A stretch of 64,000 nucleotides of DNA from Myxococcales bacterium (GCA_020633435.1 JACKDP010000002.1:62001-126000), one strand, 5' to 3'; shown: positions 49,783 through 62,064, counted from the first letter of the stretch. The notes: generated by a model not told the origin, from the sequence alone. Made by a program: numbers and translations.

Positions 49783-50370
49783 CTACGGCGCGGACGGGGG
49801 CGCCTCGCCCTCCGGGGGCGCGTCGCTCCCGGGGGCGGCGTCCTCGATCACGTAGGCCGTGAACTCGATCTTGTCGAGATCCCCCGTCTTGACCACGTTG
49901 CGGAACCGCTCGCTCAGGTCGGCCAGGAAGCGCGCCTTGCCCGCCTCCCCCTGCGCCGACTCCTCCGTCCGGTGGGCGCTGAGGAAGTACATCATGCGCC
50001 GGAGCTGCTCGCGGCGGCCGCGCAGCTCCCGCAGCGTGACGGGGTTGTCCGTCGTCAGCTCCACCCCGGCCCGCAGCTTCCGCTTGCTGTCACGCAGCGC
50101 CAGCGTATAGGGCCCGAGCGTCACCACGAACGGGCCGGCGGGGGCGCTCTCGGGGGCCGCGGCGGCCTCGGTGGCCGGCGCCGCCTCCGTCGCCGGGGGC
50201 GGGGCGGCCGTGATCGGCGCCGCGTCCGGCTCGGTGGGCGGGGCGGGGGCGGCCGCCGCGGTCGTCGGCGCGACGGCGGGCGGCGTCTCGACCCGGGGCT
50301 TCCACGTCAGGACGAACCAGGCACCAGCGCCGAGGGCGGCGATGGCCACGATGATCACCAGTCTCTGCAT
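49783..50370 (-). CDS. FliL-like membrane protein
   Basis: 195 residues. One N-terminal helix (VIIVAIAALGAGAWFVLTW) anchors it; a Pro/Ala/Thr/Glu linker (about residues 30-80) crosses the periplasm. The C-terminal 110 residues have the FliL pattern: LRAGVELTTD, then a helix RREQLRRMMYFLSAHRTEES, GKARFLADLSERFRNVV and DKIEFTAYVIED. FliL supports the stator or rod of motility motors. No flagellar gene is adjacent, and many gliding bacteria keep FliL-like proteins without flagella, so the partner is uncertain. Confidence 0.72.
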   Translation of the reverse strand: MQRLVIIVAIAALGAGAWFVLTWKPRVETPPAVAPTTAAAAPAPPTEPDAAPITAAPPPATEAAPATEAAAAPESAPAGPFVVTLGPYTLALRDSKRKLRAGVELTTDNPVTLRELRGRREQLRRMMYFLSAHRTEESAQGEAGKARFLADLSERFRNVVKTGDLDKIEFTAYVIEDAAPGSDAPPEGEAPPSAP

Positions 50371-50402
50371 GACCTCGACTCGGGCAGCGGGCAGTGCCCG
50401 GA

Positions 50403-50975
50403 TCAGAGTCCGGAATGGCCCTGGCTGTCAAAATAGGGGGTCGGGGGCCGCCCCAGGGCGCACTCGGCGGCCAGCGCCGTGCGGTTGCTCACCTCAAGGC
50501 GCAGGAACGTCTCCTGGAGGAGCCGCGCCACGGTGCGGGGGGCGATGCCCAGCTCGGCGGCGATGTCGTCGTTGGAGCTGCCCTCGGCCGCCAGCAGCGC
50601 CACCTGCACCTGGCGCTGGGTCAGCCGGGAGCGCCACCGCGGCGGGATCTCGGGCGGGGCGACCTCGGCCTCCATGAGCGTCACGACGGTGGCGAGGTGG
50701 CCCACGAGCACCTGGGCGATGGCCTTCGACTCGGGCGACAGGGGCCCCTGGAGGCAGATCCACCGGGGGGCCCGGCTGCGATCGGGGAGGACGATGCGGG
50801 CGCCGCACGGGGTGGCGACCTCCTCGTCCTCCGTCCAGAAGAGGGTGGCGTCGTCGCGGCCCAGCCAGCGGCGGACCCGGTTGAGGACCCGGCGCTGCCA
50901 GTGGCCCCGCAGGCTCGGGCGATAGAGCTCCTGGATGCAGGTGACGAGCTCGGCGACTTCGATGGGCTCGTTCAT
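50403..50975 (-). CDS. LuxR-type HTH regulator (second of pair)
   Basis: 190 residues. The C-terminal 65 are a LuxR/GerE-type helix-turn-helix (LTQRQVQVALLAAEGSSNDD, IAAELGIAPRTVARLLQETF, RLEVSNRTALAAE). The N-terminal 120 residues are a small domain of unknown ligand, perhaps PAS/GAF-like (DDATLFWTEDEEVATPCGAR). There is no receiver Asp, so it is not a classical response regulator. It overlaps the upstream paralogue by four bases, and the two share domain order, so they may work together as a heterodimer. The target is unknown. Confidence 0.82.
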   Translation of the reverse strand: MNEPIEVAELVTCIQELYRPSLRGHWQRRVLNRVRRWLGRDDATLFWTEDEEVATPCGARIVLPDRSRAPRWICLQGPLSPESKAIAQVLVGHLATVVTLMEAEVAPPEIPPRWRSRLTQRQVQVALLAAEGSSNDDIAAELGIAPRTVARLLQETFLRLEVSNRTALAAECALGRPPTPYFDSQGHSGL

Positions 50976-51646
50976 GCGGCGGTGCTCGGCCGCCCGGGCG
51001 GGACGGGCTTGGGCTGGCTCAGCAGGGCGGCCACGTCCAGCTCGTTGCGGCCGGCGACCCCGAAGAGGCGGTAGGCCTCCTGGAGGCAGCGGGCCACGGT
51101 GGCCGACGTCAGCTCCAGGTACTCGGCGATCTGCAGGTTGGTCATGCCCCGCGCGGCGAGCAGCAGGCAGTCCCCGGAGCGGCGGGGCAGGGTGGCGAGC
51201 ATCCCCTCCACCTCGTCGATGCGCTCGGGATCCGGCTCACGCAGCCGCTCCGACAGGGGCGCGGCCTGGGCCCGGCGCAGCGCGAAGTCGACGGCGAGCT
51301 CCAGGTTGGACGCCACGCTCGACGCCCGCAGGTTGGCGTCGAGGGTCAGCCCCACGCCGAACGCCACCCACACCGTGTCGTGGGCCAGCTCCCGGTGGCG
51401 GGAGCGCAGCACGATGACGTCATCGACGACGCGGAAGCCGGGGCTGTCGAGCTGTGGAAAGGGGCGGCGCTGGAGCGCGCCATGGGTCGCCACGATCTGG
51501 AGCGAACCGCCCTGCACGCCGACCAGGCCGCTCGAGGCCTGCAGCAGCGCGCAGACCTGAGCCAGGGCCGCGTCCCAGAACGGGCTCTCCAGCGCGTACA
51601 GCCGACGAAGCAGCTCGAGGAACTGCTGGTCGGTCAGGTGATCCAT
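50972..51646 (-). CDS. LuxR-type HTH regulator (first of pair)
   Basis: 224 residues from ATG 51646; the longer frame upstream has no family sequence. The N-terminal 140 residues are a sensor-like alpha/beta domain (YALESPFWDAALAQVCALLQ, SSGLVGVQGGSLQIVATHGA), GAF-like in style. The C-terminal HTH (LATLPRRSGDCLLLAARGMT, NLQIAEYLELTSATVARCLQ, LFGVAGRNELDVAALL) is divergent from typical LuxR but keeps the fold pattern. A GGAGG lies directly against the ATG, with AAGGGA further up. It is coupled to the next regulator. Neither signal nor target is known. Confidence 0.78.
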   Translation of the reverse strand: MDHLTDQQFLELLRRLYALESPFWDAALAQVCALLQASSGLVGVQGGSLQIVATHGALQRRPFPQLDSPGFRVVDDVIVLRSRHRELAHDTVWVAFGVGLTLDANLRASSVASNLELAVDFALRRAQAAPLSERLREPDPERIDEVEGMLATLPRRSGDCLLLAARGMTNLQIAEYLELTSATVARCLQEAYRLFGVAGRNELDVAALLSQPKPVPPGRPSTAA

Positions 51647-51680
51647 CCTCCAAATCCCTTCTCGCGCCGACCCCGGGGCC

Positions 51681-52610
51681 TCAGGGCGACGCGCTCCCAG
51701 CATGGGACTTGTCGGACGTCTGTTCAAGTTCCGATGCAGCTTCCCTACGGGGGGCGCGGTATTCCAGCGACGGCGCGCTCTCGATCACCAGTGTGTCGGC
51801 TGCCACCGAGGTCGTGATCCACACGTTGCCGCCGATGGTCGCGTTGCGGCCGATGACCGTCTCGCCCCCCAGGACGGTGGCCCCCGCGTAGATCACGACG
51901 CCGTCCTCGATGGTCGGGTGGCGCTTGGCGCCGGCCAGGCTGCGGCGCACCGAGAGCGCGCCCAGGGTGACGCCCTGGTAGATCTGCACGTCGTCGCCGA
52001 TGTCGGTGGTCTCGCCGATGACGACGCCGGTGCCGTGGTCGATGAAGAAGCGGCAGCCGATGCGGGCGCCCGGGTGGATGTCGATGCCCGTCTTCTGGTG
52101 GGCCAGCTCGGCCATGGCGCGCGGCAGGAAGGGCACGCCGGCCTCGTAGAACCAGTGGGCGACGCGGTGGACCATGATGGCCTCGAAGCCGGGGTAGGTC
52201 AGGATGACCTCCTCGATGCTCCGCGCGGCCGGATCGCCGTCGAGGGCCGCGCGGGCGTCCTGGCGCAGCGCCTCGCGGACGCGCGGCAGGGCCCGCAGGA
52301 AGCCGGTGGCCACGTCGGCGGCCTCGGCGCGCAGGGCCGACGTCCCCCGATCCGGGGCGTGGTGCACGAGCGCGCGCCGCACCAGGCGGCTGAGCCGGTC
52401 GTGGAGCTGGCAGAGCCAGGTGCCGACGCGGAACCGCCGGCTGGCCTGGGGCAGCGCCTCGTCGGCGTAGAACCCCGGGAAGAGCAGCCGCTTGATCTGG
52501 TCGAGCACCGCCTCGACGGCCTCCCGGGGGGGCAGGCGCTCGTTGGTGCCGTCCAGGTCGTAGCTGCTGATGAGCTCATCGGCGATGGCGCCGAGCTGAT
52601 CTTCGTCCAT
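51681..52610 (-). CDS. cysE: Serine O-acetyltransferase
   Basis: 309 residues from ATG 52610 behind GGAGG. It acetylates serine for cysteine synthesis. The helical N-terminal domain is long (about 150 residues). The left-handed beta-helix has GIDIHPGARIGCRFFIDHGT and GVVIGETTDIGDDVQIYQGV, with the catalytic His and Asp; HPTIEDGVVIYAGATVLGG and IGRNATIGGNVWITT follow. The length fits the larger EpsC/SAT-like form with N-terminal extension. The C-terminal tail is charged and lacks the usual Ile end that binds cysteine synthase. It is divergent from cysM, forming a compact cysteine locus. Confidence 0.92.
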   Translation of the reverse strand: MDEDQLGAIADELISSYDLDGTNERLPPREAVEAVLDQIKRLLFPGFYADEALPQASRRFRVGTWLCQLHDRLSRLVRRALVHHAPDRGTSALRAEAADVATGFLRALPRVREALRQDARAALDGDPAARSIEEVILTYPGFEAIMVHRVAHWFYEAGVPFLPRAMAELAHQKTGIDIHPGARIGCRFFIDHGTGVVIGETTDIGDDVQIYQGVTLGALSVRRSLAGAKRHPTIEDGVVIYAGATVLGGETVIGRNATIGGNVWITTSVAADTLVIESAPSLEYRAPRREAASELEQTSDKSHAGSASP

Positions 52611-52728
52611 GGGAGCCTCCACGCTGGCGCGCATTCTTCCCCAAGCGGCGCCGCCCCTGCCAGCGTCCCGATGAAACACGCGCCCAAACGGCGTATGCTC
52701 GCCGCCTCGCTCACTCGGAGGCGCGCTC

Positions 52729-53619
52729 ATGGACGCCAGCACCTGCCTCGCCGGCTACGAAGGCCTCATCGGGGACACCCCCCTCTGCCGCCTCAAGCGC
52801 GTCGTCACGCGGCCCGACGTGGAGATCATCGCCAAGCTCGAGGGCGGCAGCCTCGGCGGCTCGGTGAAGGATCGCGCGGCCCTCGGCATGATCAACGCGG
52901 CCGAGCGCCAGCTCGCCGGCCGGCGCATCGTCGAGGCCACCAGCGGCAACACGGGCATCGCCCTCGCCATGATCGCCGCCCTCAAGGGCCTGCCCATCAC
53001 CCTCATCCTGCCCGCCAACGCGACGCGGGAGCGCCGGGTGAACATGGAGGCCTACGGCGCCGAGGTCCTCATCGCCGACGACATGATCGCCGCGCGGGAC
53101 TGGTCGCGCGCCCTGGCCGAGGCGGGCACCCACCACGAGCTGGACCAGTTCTCCAACCCCGCGAATCCCTTGATGCATTACCTCACGACGGGGCCGGAGA
53201 TCCTGCGGCAGACGGGGGGGCGCATCACCCACTTCGTCAGCTCGATGGGCACCACCGGGACCATCATGGGCACCTCGCGCTACCTGGCCGAGGCGAAGCC
53301 CTCGGTGCGCATCGTGGGCGTGCACCCCGAGGAGGGCTCCCAGATCCCGGGCATCCGCAAGTGGCCCGACGCCTACCGCCCGCGCATCCACGAGGACGGC
53401 CGCATCCACGAGATGCGCTACGTGAACACCGACGACGCGGCCCGCATGACGCGCCAGCTCGCCCGCGAGGAGGGCCTGTTCGTCGGGCTGTCGGCGGGCG
53501 GGGCCTGCGTGGCGGCGATGCGGGTGGCCGAGGAGGCGCCGGCCGGCAGCGTCATCGTCTTCATCGTGCCCGATCGCGGCGACAAGTACCTGTCGATGGA
53601 GACGCTCTTCGGCCCGTGA
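52729..53619 (+). CDS. cysM: Cysteine synthase B type (PLP enzyme)
   Basis: 296 residues with CGGAGG before the ATG. It forms cysteine from O-acetylserine and sulfide or thiosulfate. The PLP Lys is in GGSLGGSVKDRAALGMI; EATSGNTGIALAMIAA binds substrate; SSMGTTGTIMGTSRYL holds the phosphate; FVGLSAGGACVAAM closes the site. The length and the R in the active region (IKW..YRPRI loop: GIRKWPDAYRP) suit CysM rather than CysK. The DNA methyltransferase gene starts inside its stop codon (GTGA). Confidence 0.93.
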   Translation: MDASTCLAGYEGLIGDTPLCRLKRVVTRPDVEIIAKLEGGSLGGSVKDRAALGMINAAERQLAGRRIVEATSGNTGIALAMIAALKGLPITLILPANATRERRVNMEAYGAEVLIADDMIAARDWSRALAEAGTHHELDQFSNPANPLMHYLTTGPEILRQTGGRITHFVSSMGTTGTIMGTSRYLAEAKPSVRIVGVHPEEGSQIPGIRKWPDAYRPRIHEDGRIHEMRYVNTDDAARMTRQLAREEGLFVGLSAGGACVAAMRVAEEAPAGSVIVFIVPDRGDKYLSMETLFGP

Positions 53620-55325
53620 AGGCGCGGCCGACGAACGCGCTGGCCCAGGCCCTGCTCGCGGCGCCCGGCCCCTGGGAGGCCCGGGTGGCGTGGGCCGTGG
53701 CCGGCTGGCTGGACGCGCTGCTCCCCGGGGGCTTCGGCACCCCGACGCCCGATCTGCCCCCCGGCCCCACCACCCTCGACGCGCTGGCCAACGCCTGCGC
53801 CGAGCTGCGGGCCTTCGAGCTGGTGGGTGATCCCCCGCGCCTGCGGGCCGGCGCCGGCCGCAAGGCCGCGGGGCTCTGGTACACCCCGCCCGCCGCCGTG
53901 GCGGCGGCCCTCGACGCGGTGGGCGGCGGCACCCTCTGCGACCCGGCCTGCGGCGCGGGGCACTTCCTGGTTGCCGCGGCCGCGCGGCGACGCGCCGCGG
54001 GCGAGCCCCCGGCCGCCATCGCCGCCGCCCTCTACGGCCTCGATCTCGACCCCGTGGCCGTGGCCCTGGCCCGCAGCCGCCTCTGGGCCGCCCTCGGGGC
54101 CGATCCGGCGCTGCGCCCCGTCATCGCCGACCACATCCGGGTGGGGGACGCCTTGCTGGGCCCCGCCCCTGGCCAGCAGCCCGGCGCCGACGGCTTCGAC
54201 TGGGCGGCCGCGTGGCCCGCCTCGGCGCGCCCCGGCTTCGACGCCATCGCCGGCAACCCGCCCTACCGAGCCGGGCGCCACGCCGAGCTGCCCCGCGCCG
54301 CCCTGCTGGCCCGCGTGCCCACCGCCGAGTACCAGCTCGACCCCTACCTGCTCTTCCTGGACCGGGCCCTGCGCCTGCTGCGGCCGGGCGGCCGGGCCGC
54401 CCTCGTCATGCCCGCCACCTGGCTGTCCAACCACCGCGCCGGCGCCCTGCGCGCCTTCGCCCTGGGGGCGAACCGGCTGGAGCGCCTGGCCGAGCTGCCC
54501 GCGGACGCCTTCGACGCCGGCGTCGAGGCCACCCTCGCGGTGCTCAGCCGCGGCGGATCGACCCCCGCGGAGGTCCCCGTGGTCGACCTGGCCGGGCGCC
54601 CGACCGGGCAGTTGTTGTTGAACATCAACGACTTCGCCGCGCCCGCGGCCCTCGCCCGGCGCCCCGAGGCGGCGGCCATCCTGCGGCGCAGCGCGGCCTG
54701 GACGCGCCCGCTGGGGGCGGTGGCCGAGGTGGCCCGCGGGGTGAACCCGTACCACCGCAGCACCCACCGCCCCGACCAGATCGCCGCCCGCGTGCACCAC
54801 GCCGCCAGCCCACAGGGCCCGGACTGGCGACCCGAGCTGCGCGGCCGGCACCTGGCCCCCTGGCACCTGACCTGGGCGGAGGACGCCTTCATCCACTACG
54901 GGCCGTGGCTCAAGGAGCCGCGGGATCCGCGCCTCTTCCGCGGCCCGCGCGTCCTCGTCCGCAAGATCGTCGGCGCCACGCTGCACGCGGCGGTGACGGA
55001 CGCGCCCTTCGTCTGCGACCAGTCCGTCTACATCGTCAAGCCGGCGCCCGGCGTCGACCCGTACACGCTGCTCGGCTGCCTGCACAGCCGCCTGATGGCC
55101 GAGCTGCTGCGCACCCGGCACGTGGTGCACGGCGCCCTCTTCCCCCAGCTCAAGGTGGGCGAGCTGCGCGCCGCGCCGCTGCCCCCCGTCGCCCTCGACG
55201 ACCCCCGCGCGGTGGAGGTGGGGCGGCTGGCCCGGATCGCCCAGGTGCGCGCCACGGCGGGGGAAGACGTCGCCCCCCTCGCCGACCAGATCGAGGCCCT
55301 CGTCGAGGCGCTCTACCGCGGTTGA
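53616..55325 (+). CDS. N6-adenine DNA methyltransferase, Eco57I/TaqI type
   Basis: 569 residues from a GTG overlapping the cysM stop. Motif I is CDPACGAGHFLVAAAARRR (AdoMet binding), the catalytic motif IV is AIAGNPPYRAG (NPPY), and LDPYLLFLDRALRLLRPGGR with ALVMPATWLSNH continues the fold. The C-terminal 200 residues (VAEVARGVNPYHRSTHRPDQ, PELRGRHLAPWHLTW, CDQSVYIVKPAPGVDPYTLL) match a TaqI-like specificity domain. An extra N-terminal helical part resembles type IIG enzymes, but no PD-(D/E)XK nuclease motif is evident, so it is probably an orphan methylase. No restriction gene is adjacent. Confidence 0.9.
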   Translation: MKARPTNALAQALLAAPGPWEARVAWAVAGWLDALLPGGFGTPTPDLPPGPTTLDALANACAELRAFELVGDPPRLRAGAGRKAAGLWYTPPAAVAAALDAVGGGTLCDPACGAGHFLVAAAARRRAAGEPPAAIAAALYGLDLDPVAVALARSRLWAALGADPALRPVIADHIRVGDALLGPAPGQQPGADGFDWAAAWPASARPGFDAIAGNPPYRAGRHAELPRAALLARVPTAEYQLDPYLLFLDRALRLLRPGGRAALVMPATWLSNHRAGALRAFALGANRLERLAELPADAFDAGVEATLAVLSRGGSTPAEVPVVDLAGRPTGQLLLNINDFAAPAALARRPEAAAILRRSAAWTRPLGAVAEVARGVNPYHRSTHRPDQIAARVHHAASPQGPDWRPELRGRHLAPWHLTWAEDAFIHYGPWLKEPRDPRLFRGPRVLVRKIVGATLHAAVTDAPFVCDQSVYIVKPAPGVDPYTLLGCLHSRLMAELLRTRHVVHGALFPQLKVGELRAAPLPPVALDDPRAVEVGRLARIAQVRATAGEDVAPLADQIEALVEALYRG

Positions 55326-55429
55326 AGCGGTCGGCCCCCGCGTGCTAACCACCCCGCCGACCCGCGGCGCGCGGGGGGCGGGCGTCGGTGCCCGCCGCCG
55401 GGCGCCACGCCGGACTTGAGGAGGTCTCC

Positions 55430-55915
55430 ATGACCGGCATCCTGCTGGTGATCGCCCTGTTCCAGCCTGCGCCCCCGGCCAGCCAGCCCGCGGCGCCCCC
55501 CGCCGACAACACGATGGGCACCCAGGCGGTCGTCCACCGCGGCGCGGCCTTCACCCTCGCCGACAGCGTCACCCTCGACGCCATCGCGGCGAAGCCCGAC
55601 GAGTTCGCCGGCAAGACCGTGAAGGTCAGCGGCAAGATCGGCTCGGTCTGCAAGAAGAAGGGCTGCTGGATGACGCTCAACGGCGAGGGCGCCACCGCCG
55701 TCGCCCGCGTCGTCTTCAAGGACTACAGCTTCTTCGCGCCCCTCGACAGCCAGGGCAAGCTGGCGACGCTCGAGGGCGTGGTGGAGGCCAAGGTCCTCGA
55801 CGAGGCCGAGCGCAAGCACCTGGCCGAGGACGCCCAGAAGCCCGTCGACCAGATCCCGGCCGCCGAGCTGCGCCTCATCGCCACGGCCCTCGAGGTCCGC
55901 GCCGTCGGCCACTGA
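55430..55915 (+). CDS. DUF4920-domain periplasmic protein
   Basis: 161 residues, with GAGGAGG before the ATG. The N-terminus is a short hydrophobic stretch (ILLVIALFQPAPPAS) that could be a signal peptide. The body (VTLDAIAAKPDEFAGKTVKV, GKIGSVCKKKGCWMTLNGEG, VVFKDYSFFAPLD) is a small OB-like domain of the DUF4920 family with a conserved CxxxGCWM pair, which may bind metal. Its biochemical role is unknown. It overlaps the next gene (TGATG), so the two are expressed together. Confidence 0.85.
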   Translation: MTGILLVIALFQPAPPASQPAAPPADNTMGTQAVVHRGAAFTLADSVTLDAIAAKPDEFAGKTVKVSGKIGSVCKKKGCWMTLNGEGATAVARVVFKDYSFFAPLDSQGKLATLEGVVEAKVLDEAERKHLAEDAQKPVDQIPAAELRLIATALEVRAVGH

Positions 55916-56349
55916 TGTGGGGGCGGCTGGCGGCCCTCGCGCTCGGGGGCGGCCTGCTCTACGGCGGCGGCGTCGGCCTGCGGGCCACGCTGGCCCTGCG
56001 CGCGGACGCCGCCGGCTTCGCCGAGGTGCCCGCCACCTTCACGCGCCACCAGCAGACCGGCTGGAGCGGCGCCACCATCGATCAGCTCCGCTGGACCTAC
56101 ACCGTCGGCGGCCAGCCCCATGAGGGCCAGGCCGCGGTGGGCTGGCCCGGGCTCGACGCCGCCGAGGCCGACCGCCTGGTGGCCGGCGGCCCGCACCCCG
56201 TCTTCCACGATCCGGCCGACCCCGGCCGCAGCGTCCTGAGCCGCACGCCGGCCCTCGGCGTCGACGCCGCGCTGGCCGGCGCCGGGGCGCTGCTGGTGCT
56301 CGTCGGCCTGTGGCCGCGCCGCCGAAAAGATCAGCGAAAACAAGCCTGA
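55915..56349 (+). CDS. DUF3592-like membrane protein
   Basis: 144 residues with a membrane helix at each end (LAALALGGGLLYGGGVGL and VDAALAGAGALLVLVGLW) and a small beta domain between (EVPATFTRHQQTGWSGATID, WTYTVGGQPHEGQAAVGW, HPVFHDPADPGRSVLSR). The YxV.G....G....G and YNPxDPxxSVL-like elements are those of DUF3592. Function is unknown. The end is basic (PRRRKDQRKQ). It starts within the stop of the DUF4920 gene. Confidence 0.8.
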   Translation: MWGRLAALALGGGLLYGGGVGLRATLALRADAAGFAEVPATFTRHQQTGWSGATIDQLRWTYTVGGQPHEGQAAVGWPGLDAAEADRLVAGGPHPVFHDPADPGRSVLSRTPALGVDAALAGAGALLVLVGLWPRRRKDQRKQA

Positions 56350-56426
56350 ACAAAAAAGGTACGGGTCGCGTTGCCACGCCGCGGTGCTCGGGTGTCCCAC
56401 GGGCCGAACACTTCGGGAGGATGATC

Positions 56427-57686
56427 ATGGCGACTCGACTGAGCATCGGTGTGCTGGCGCTGGCGGCGGCGGGCTGTGGACGGGACGGGGCGGCGGTGGC
56501 GACGCAGCGCTCCCCCATCGTGGACGGGGCCCGGGCCACGGCGGCCCAGCTCCTCTCCACGGTGGCCCTCGTCGACTCGGGCGCCGGGGAGTTCTTCTGC
56601 ACCGGCACGCTGGTCGCCCCCGACGTGGTCATCAGCGCCGCCCACTGCTTCCTCAACAACGACGAGACGGGCTTCGTGCAGGCCGACGATCTGGCGGTGG
56701 CCGTGGCGACGCTGCGGGCCGACCCCGCCCCGCAGCGGCAGCGCCACGCCATCCGGCGCTTCGCGGTGCACCCGGGCTTCCGGCCCGAGGGCGAGGACAC
56801 GGCCGATCCGGCCGGCGTCGGCCAGGAGGACGACGTGGCCGTCATCATCCTGGAGCAGCCGGTGGCCGACCAGGCGCCGACGCCCATCCTGCCCGCCCGG
56901 CTGGTGGACCGGCTCACCCCCGGCACGGTGCTGACCATCGCGGGCTACGGCGTGACCGACCTGAACGAGCGCGCCGACGAGTCGGGGGCGCTGCATGTGG
57001 GCGAGAGCCGCCTGATCCGGCGGGGCGCCTTCGAGCTGCTGGCCGGGGGCCCCGGCGACACCTGCAACGGCGACTCCGGCGGGCCGGCCTACGCCACCAT
57101 CGACGGGACGCGCTACCTCGTGGGGGCCACCTCCCGGGCGGCGCACGACGCCCAGGTCGACTGCGGGGATCGGGGCATCTACACGCTGGTGCCGGCCTAC
57201 GCGGGCTGGGTCGCCGAGGTGGTCGCCGACCCGGATGCCGGGAACGGCGCCGTGAACCCGCCGGTGGGCCCCGTGAGCGGCGCCGACGACGACAACGACG
57301 GCGAGCCGGGCGTGGACGCCTGCGCCGAGGAGGGCTGGTACGGCGACGGCGAGTGCGATGACTTCTGCGACCGGCCCGATCCCGACTGCGCGGGCGACGG
57401 CGGCGACGACGGGTACGACGACGACGACGGGTACGACGACGACGACGGGTACGACGACGACGACGGGTACGACGACGACGACGGGTACGACGACGACGAC
57501 GGGTACGACGACGACGACGACGGGTACGACGACGACGACGGGTACGACGACGATGGCTACGAGCCCCTGGCCCTCGACGAGGAGGGCGGCGGCTGCCAGG
57601 CGGCGCCCGGCCAGGGCGGGCCCGTCGGGGCGCTGGGGCTGCTGGTGGGCCTGGCGCTGCTGCGCCGCCGGCGTCAGCTCCGGTAG
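56427..57686 (+). CDS. Secreted trypsin-like serine protease with Asp/Tyr tail and sorting signal
   Basis: 419 residues. The ATG at 56427 has GGAGG six bases upstream; the signal LSIGVLALAAAGC may be a lipobox. The S1 domain is complete: VISAAHCFLN (His), QEDDVAVIILEQ (Asp) and GDTCNGDSGGPAYA (Ser), after a mature start SPIVDGARA that resembles zymogen activation at IVDG. Residues about 325-385 are YDDDDG hexapeptides, likely a Ca2+-binding spacer. The end has GGGC, a hydrophobic helix (PVGALGLLVGLALL) and RRRRQLR, a MYXO-CTERM-like tail with one Cys. Probably processed and displayed at the surface. Confidence 0.92.
   Translation: MATRLSIGVLALAAAGCGRDGAAVATQRSPIVDGARATAAQLLSTVALVDSGAGEFFCTGTLVAPDVVISAAHCFLNNDETGFVQADDLAVAVATLRADPAPQRQRHAIRRFAVHPGFRPEGEDTADPAGVGQEDDVAVIILEQPVADQAPTPILPARLVDRLTPGTVLTIAGYGVTDLNERADESGALHVGESRLIRRGAFELLAGGPGDTCNGDSGGPAYATIDGTRYLVGATSRAAHDAQVDCGDRGIYTLVPAYAGWVAEVVADPDAGNGAVNPPVGPVSGADDDNDGEPGVDACAEEGWYGDGECDDFCDRPDPDCAGDGGDDGYDDDDGYDDDDGYDDDDGYDDDDGYDDDDGYDDDDDGYDDDDGYDDDGYEPLALDEEGGGCQAAPGQGGPVGALGLLVGLALLRRRRQLR
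57413..57560 (+). repeat. 18-base coding tandem repeat (YDDDDG)
   Basis: Eight or so copies of GGGTACGACGACGACGAC in frame, encoding GYDDDD hexapeptides in the protease tail. One copy has an extra GAC and one a missing GAC, which points to recent slippage. Not a CRISPR: there are no spacers. Confidence 0.9.
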
Positions 57687-58851
57687 TCGGCGTTGATGCG
57701 GACGTAGTCCGCGCCGAAGTCGCAGGTGTGGACGGTGTGGGCCACCGCCCCCTGCTGCAGGTCGAGGCGGATGGGGTACTCGGGCGTCTGCATGACCGCC
57801 CGGGCGGCCACCTCGGCCTCCTTGCCGCACCACTCTCCCCCCGCATAGAGCAGGACGTCGCCGATGGTGAGGCGGAGCTTCGCCGGCTCGACGGCCACGC
57901 CGCTGCGGCCGGCCGCCGCGATGATGCGGCCCCAGTTGGGGTCCTCGCCGTGGAGCGCCGTCTTGACGAGCGGGCTCAGGGCGATGGCCTCGGCGACGCG
58001 CTGGGCGGCGGCGAAGTCGGTGGCGCCCGCCACGGTGACCGAGACCGTCTTCGTGCCGCCCTCGGCGTCGCGGACGATGTCGCGGGCCAGCTCGCGGGCG
58101 ATGGGCAGCAGGCCCGCCTCGAACGCGGCCAGGGCCTCGCCGGCCAGGGGCTCGCCGCCACCGCCGGCCAGGAGCAGCGCCGTGTCGTTGGTGCTGGTGT
58201 CCCCGTCGATGGTGATGGCGTTGAAGGAGTCCTGGCAGACGCGGCGCCACAGGGCGTCGAGATCGGCCGGCGCCACGGGGGCGTCCGTGACCAGAAAACC
58301 CAGCATCGTCGCCATGTTGGGGTGGATCATGCCCGCCCCCTTGGCGGCCCCGGCCACCTGGAACCGCCGGCCCCCGGCCTCGATGACGCCGGTGCGCACC
58401 TTGGGGCGCGTGTCGGTGGTCATGATGGCCCGGGAGAAGGCGGCGAGCCCGTCCGCCGTGGCGGCGTCGAGGGCGCGGGGGATGCCGGCCTCGAGCTTCT
58501 CCATGGGCAGCGGCGCCCCGATGACGCCGGTGCTGGCCACCATCACCTCGCCCGGCGCGCAGCCGAGCGCGGCGGCGGCCAGCGCCCCCATGCGGTCGGC
58601 GTCGCGGGCGCCCTGCTCACCGGTGCAGGCGTTGGCGTTGCCGCTGTTGACGACGATGGCCCGCACGAGGCCCCCGGCCGCCAGCAGCGCCCGGTCGCGC
58701 ACCACGGGGGCCGCGACGACGAGGTTCTTGGTGAAGACGCCGGCGCAGGCCACGGGCCGGTCGGCCACGATGACCGCCAGATCCGCCGCGCCCGACTTCT
58801 TGATCCCGCAGGCGATGCCGCCGAACCGAAACCCCGCGACGCCGGCGTCCA

Positions 58852-58852
<1 letters not shown>
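57674..58852 (-). CDS. argJ: Bifunctional ornithine acetyltransferase / N-acetylglutamate synthase
   Basis: 392 residues from ATG 58852, whose first bases overlap the secA stop (ATGA). It transfers acetyl groups in the cyclic arginine pathway. The self-cleavage site is seen in GAGMIHPNMATMLGF, with Thr as nucleophile. NSGNANACTGEQGARDADRM and the ASTGVIG oxyanion segment are present, and the end is TCDFGADYVRINADYRS. The length matches the family. Its C-terminal stop lies in the end of the convergent protease gene (13-base overlap). Confidence 0.96.
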
Positions 58853-61941
<3,089 letters not shown>

Positions 61942-62064
61942 GGAGGGCCTCCGGCGGGGGGGATGGCTGTGCCCGGAAAAGGGGCGCCATAGTGTAGGCG
62001 CAGCGCCGGCGGATGCAACCTCGCAGGCGCCGAACATCTTCCAGCGGGGCGGAGGGCGGGGCGC

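Noticed and set aside
51702..53615. Long N-terminal extension of the methyltransferase
   Set aside because: The open frame continues upstream only because of GC bias. It would run across cysE and cysM, and the coupled GTG at 53616 fits the family start.
56310..56426. Longer N-terminus for the trypsin-like protease
   Set aside because: It would overlap the DUF3592 gene and place the signal peptide 40 residues inside; the ATG at 56427 has a well-placed GGAGG.
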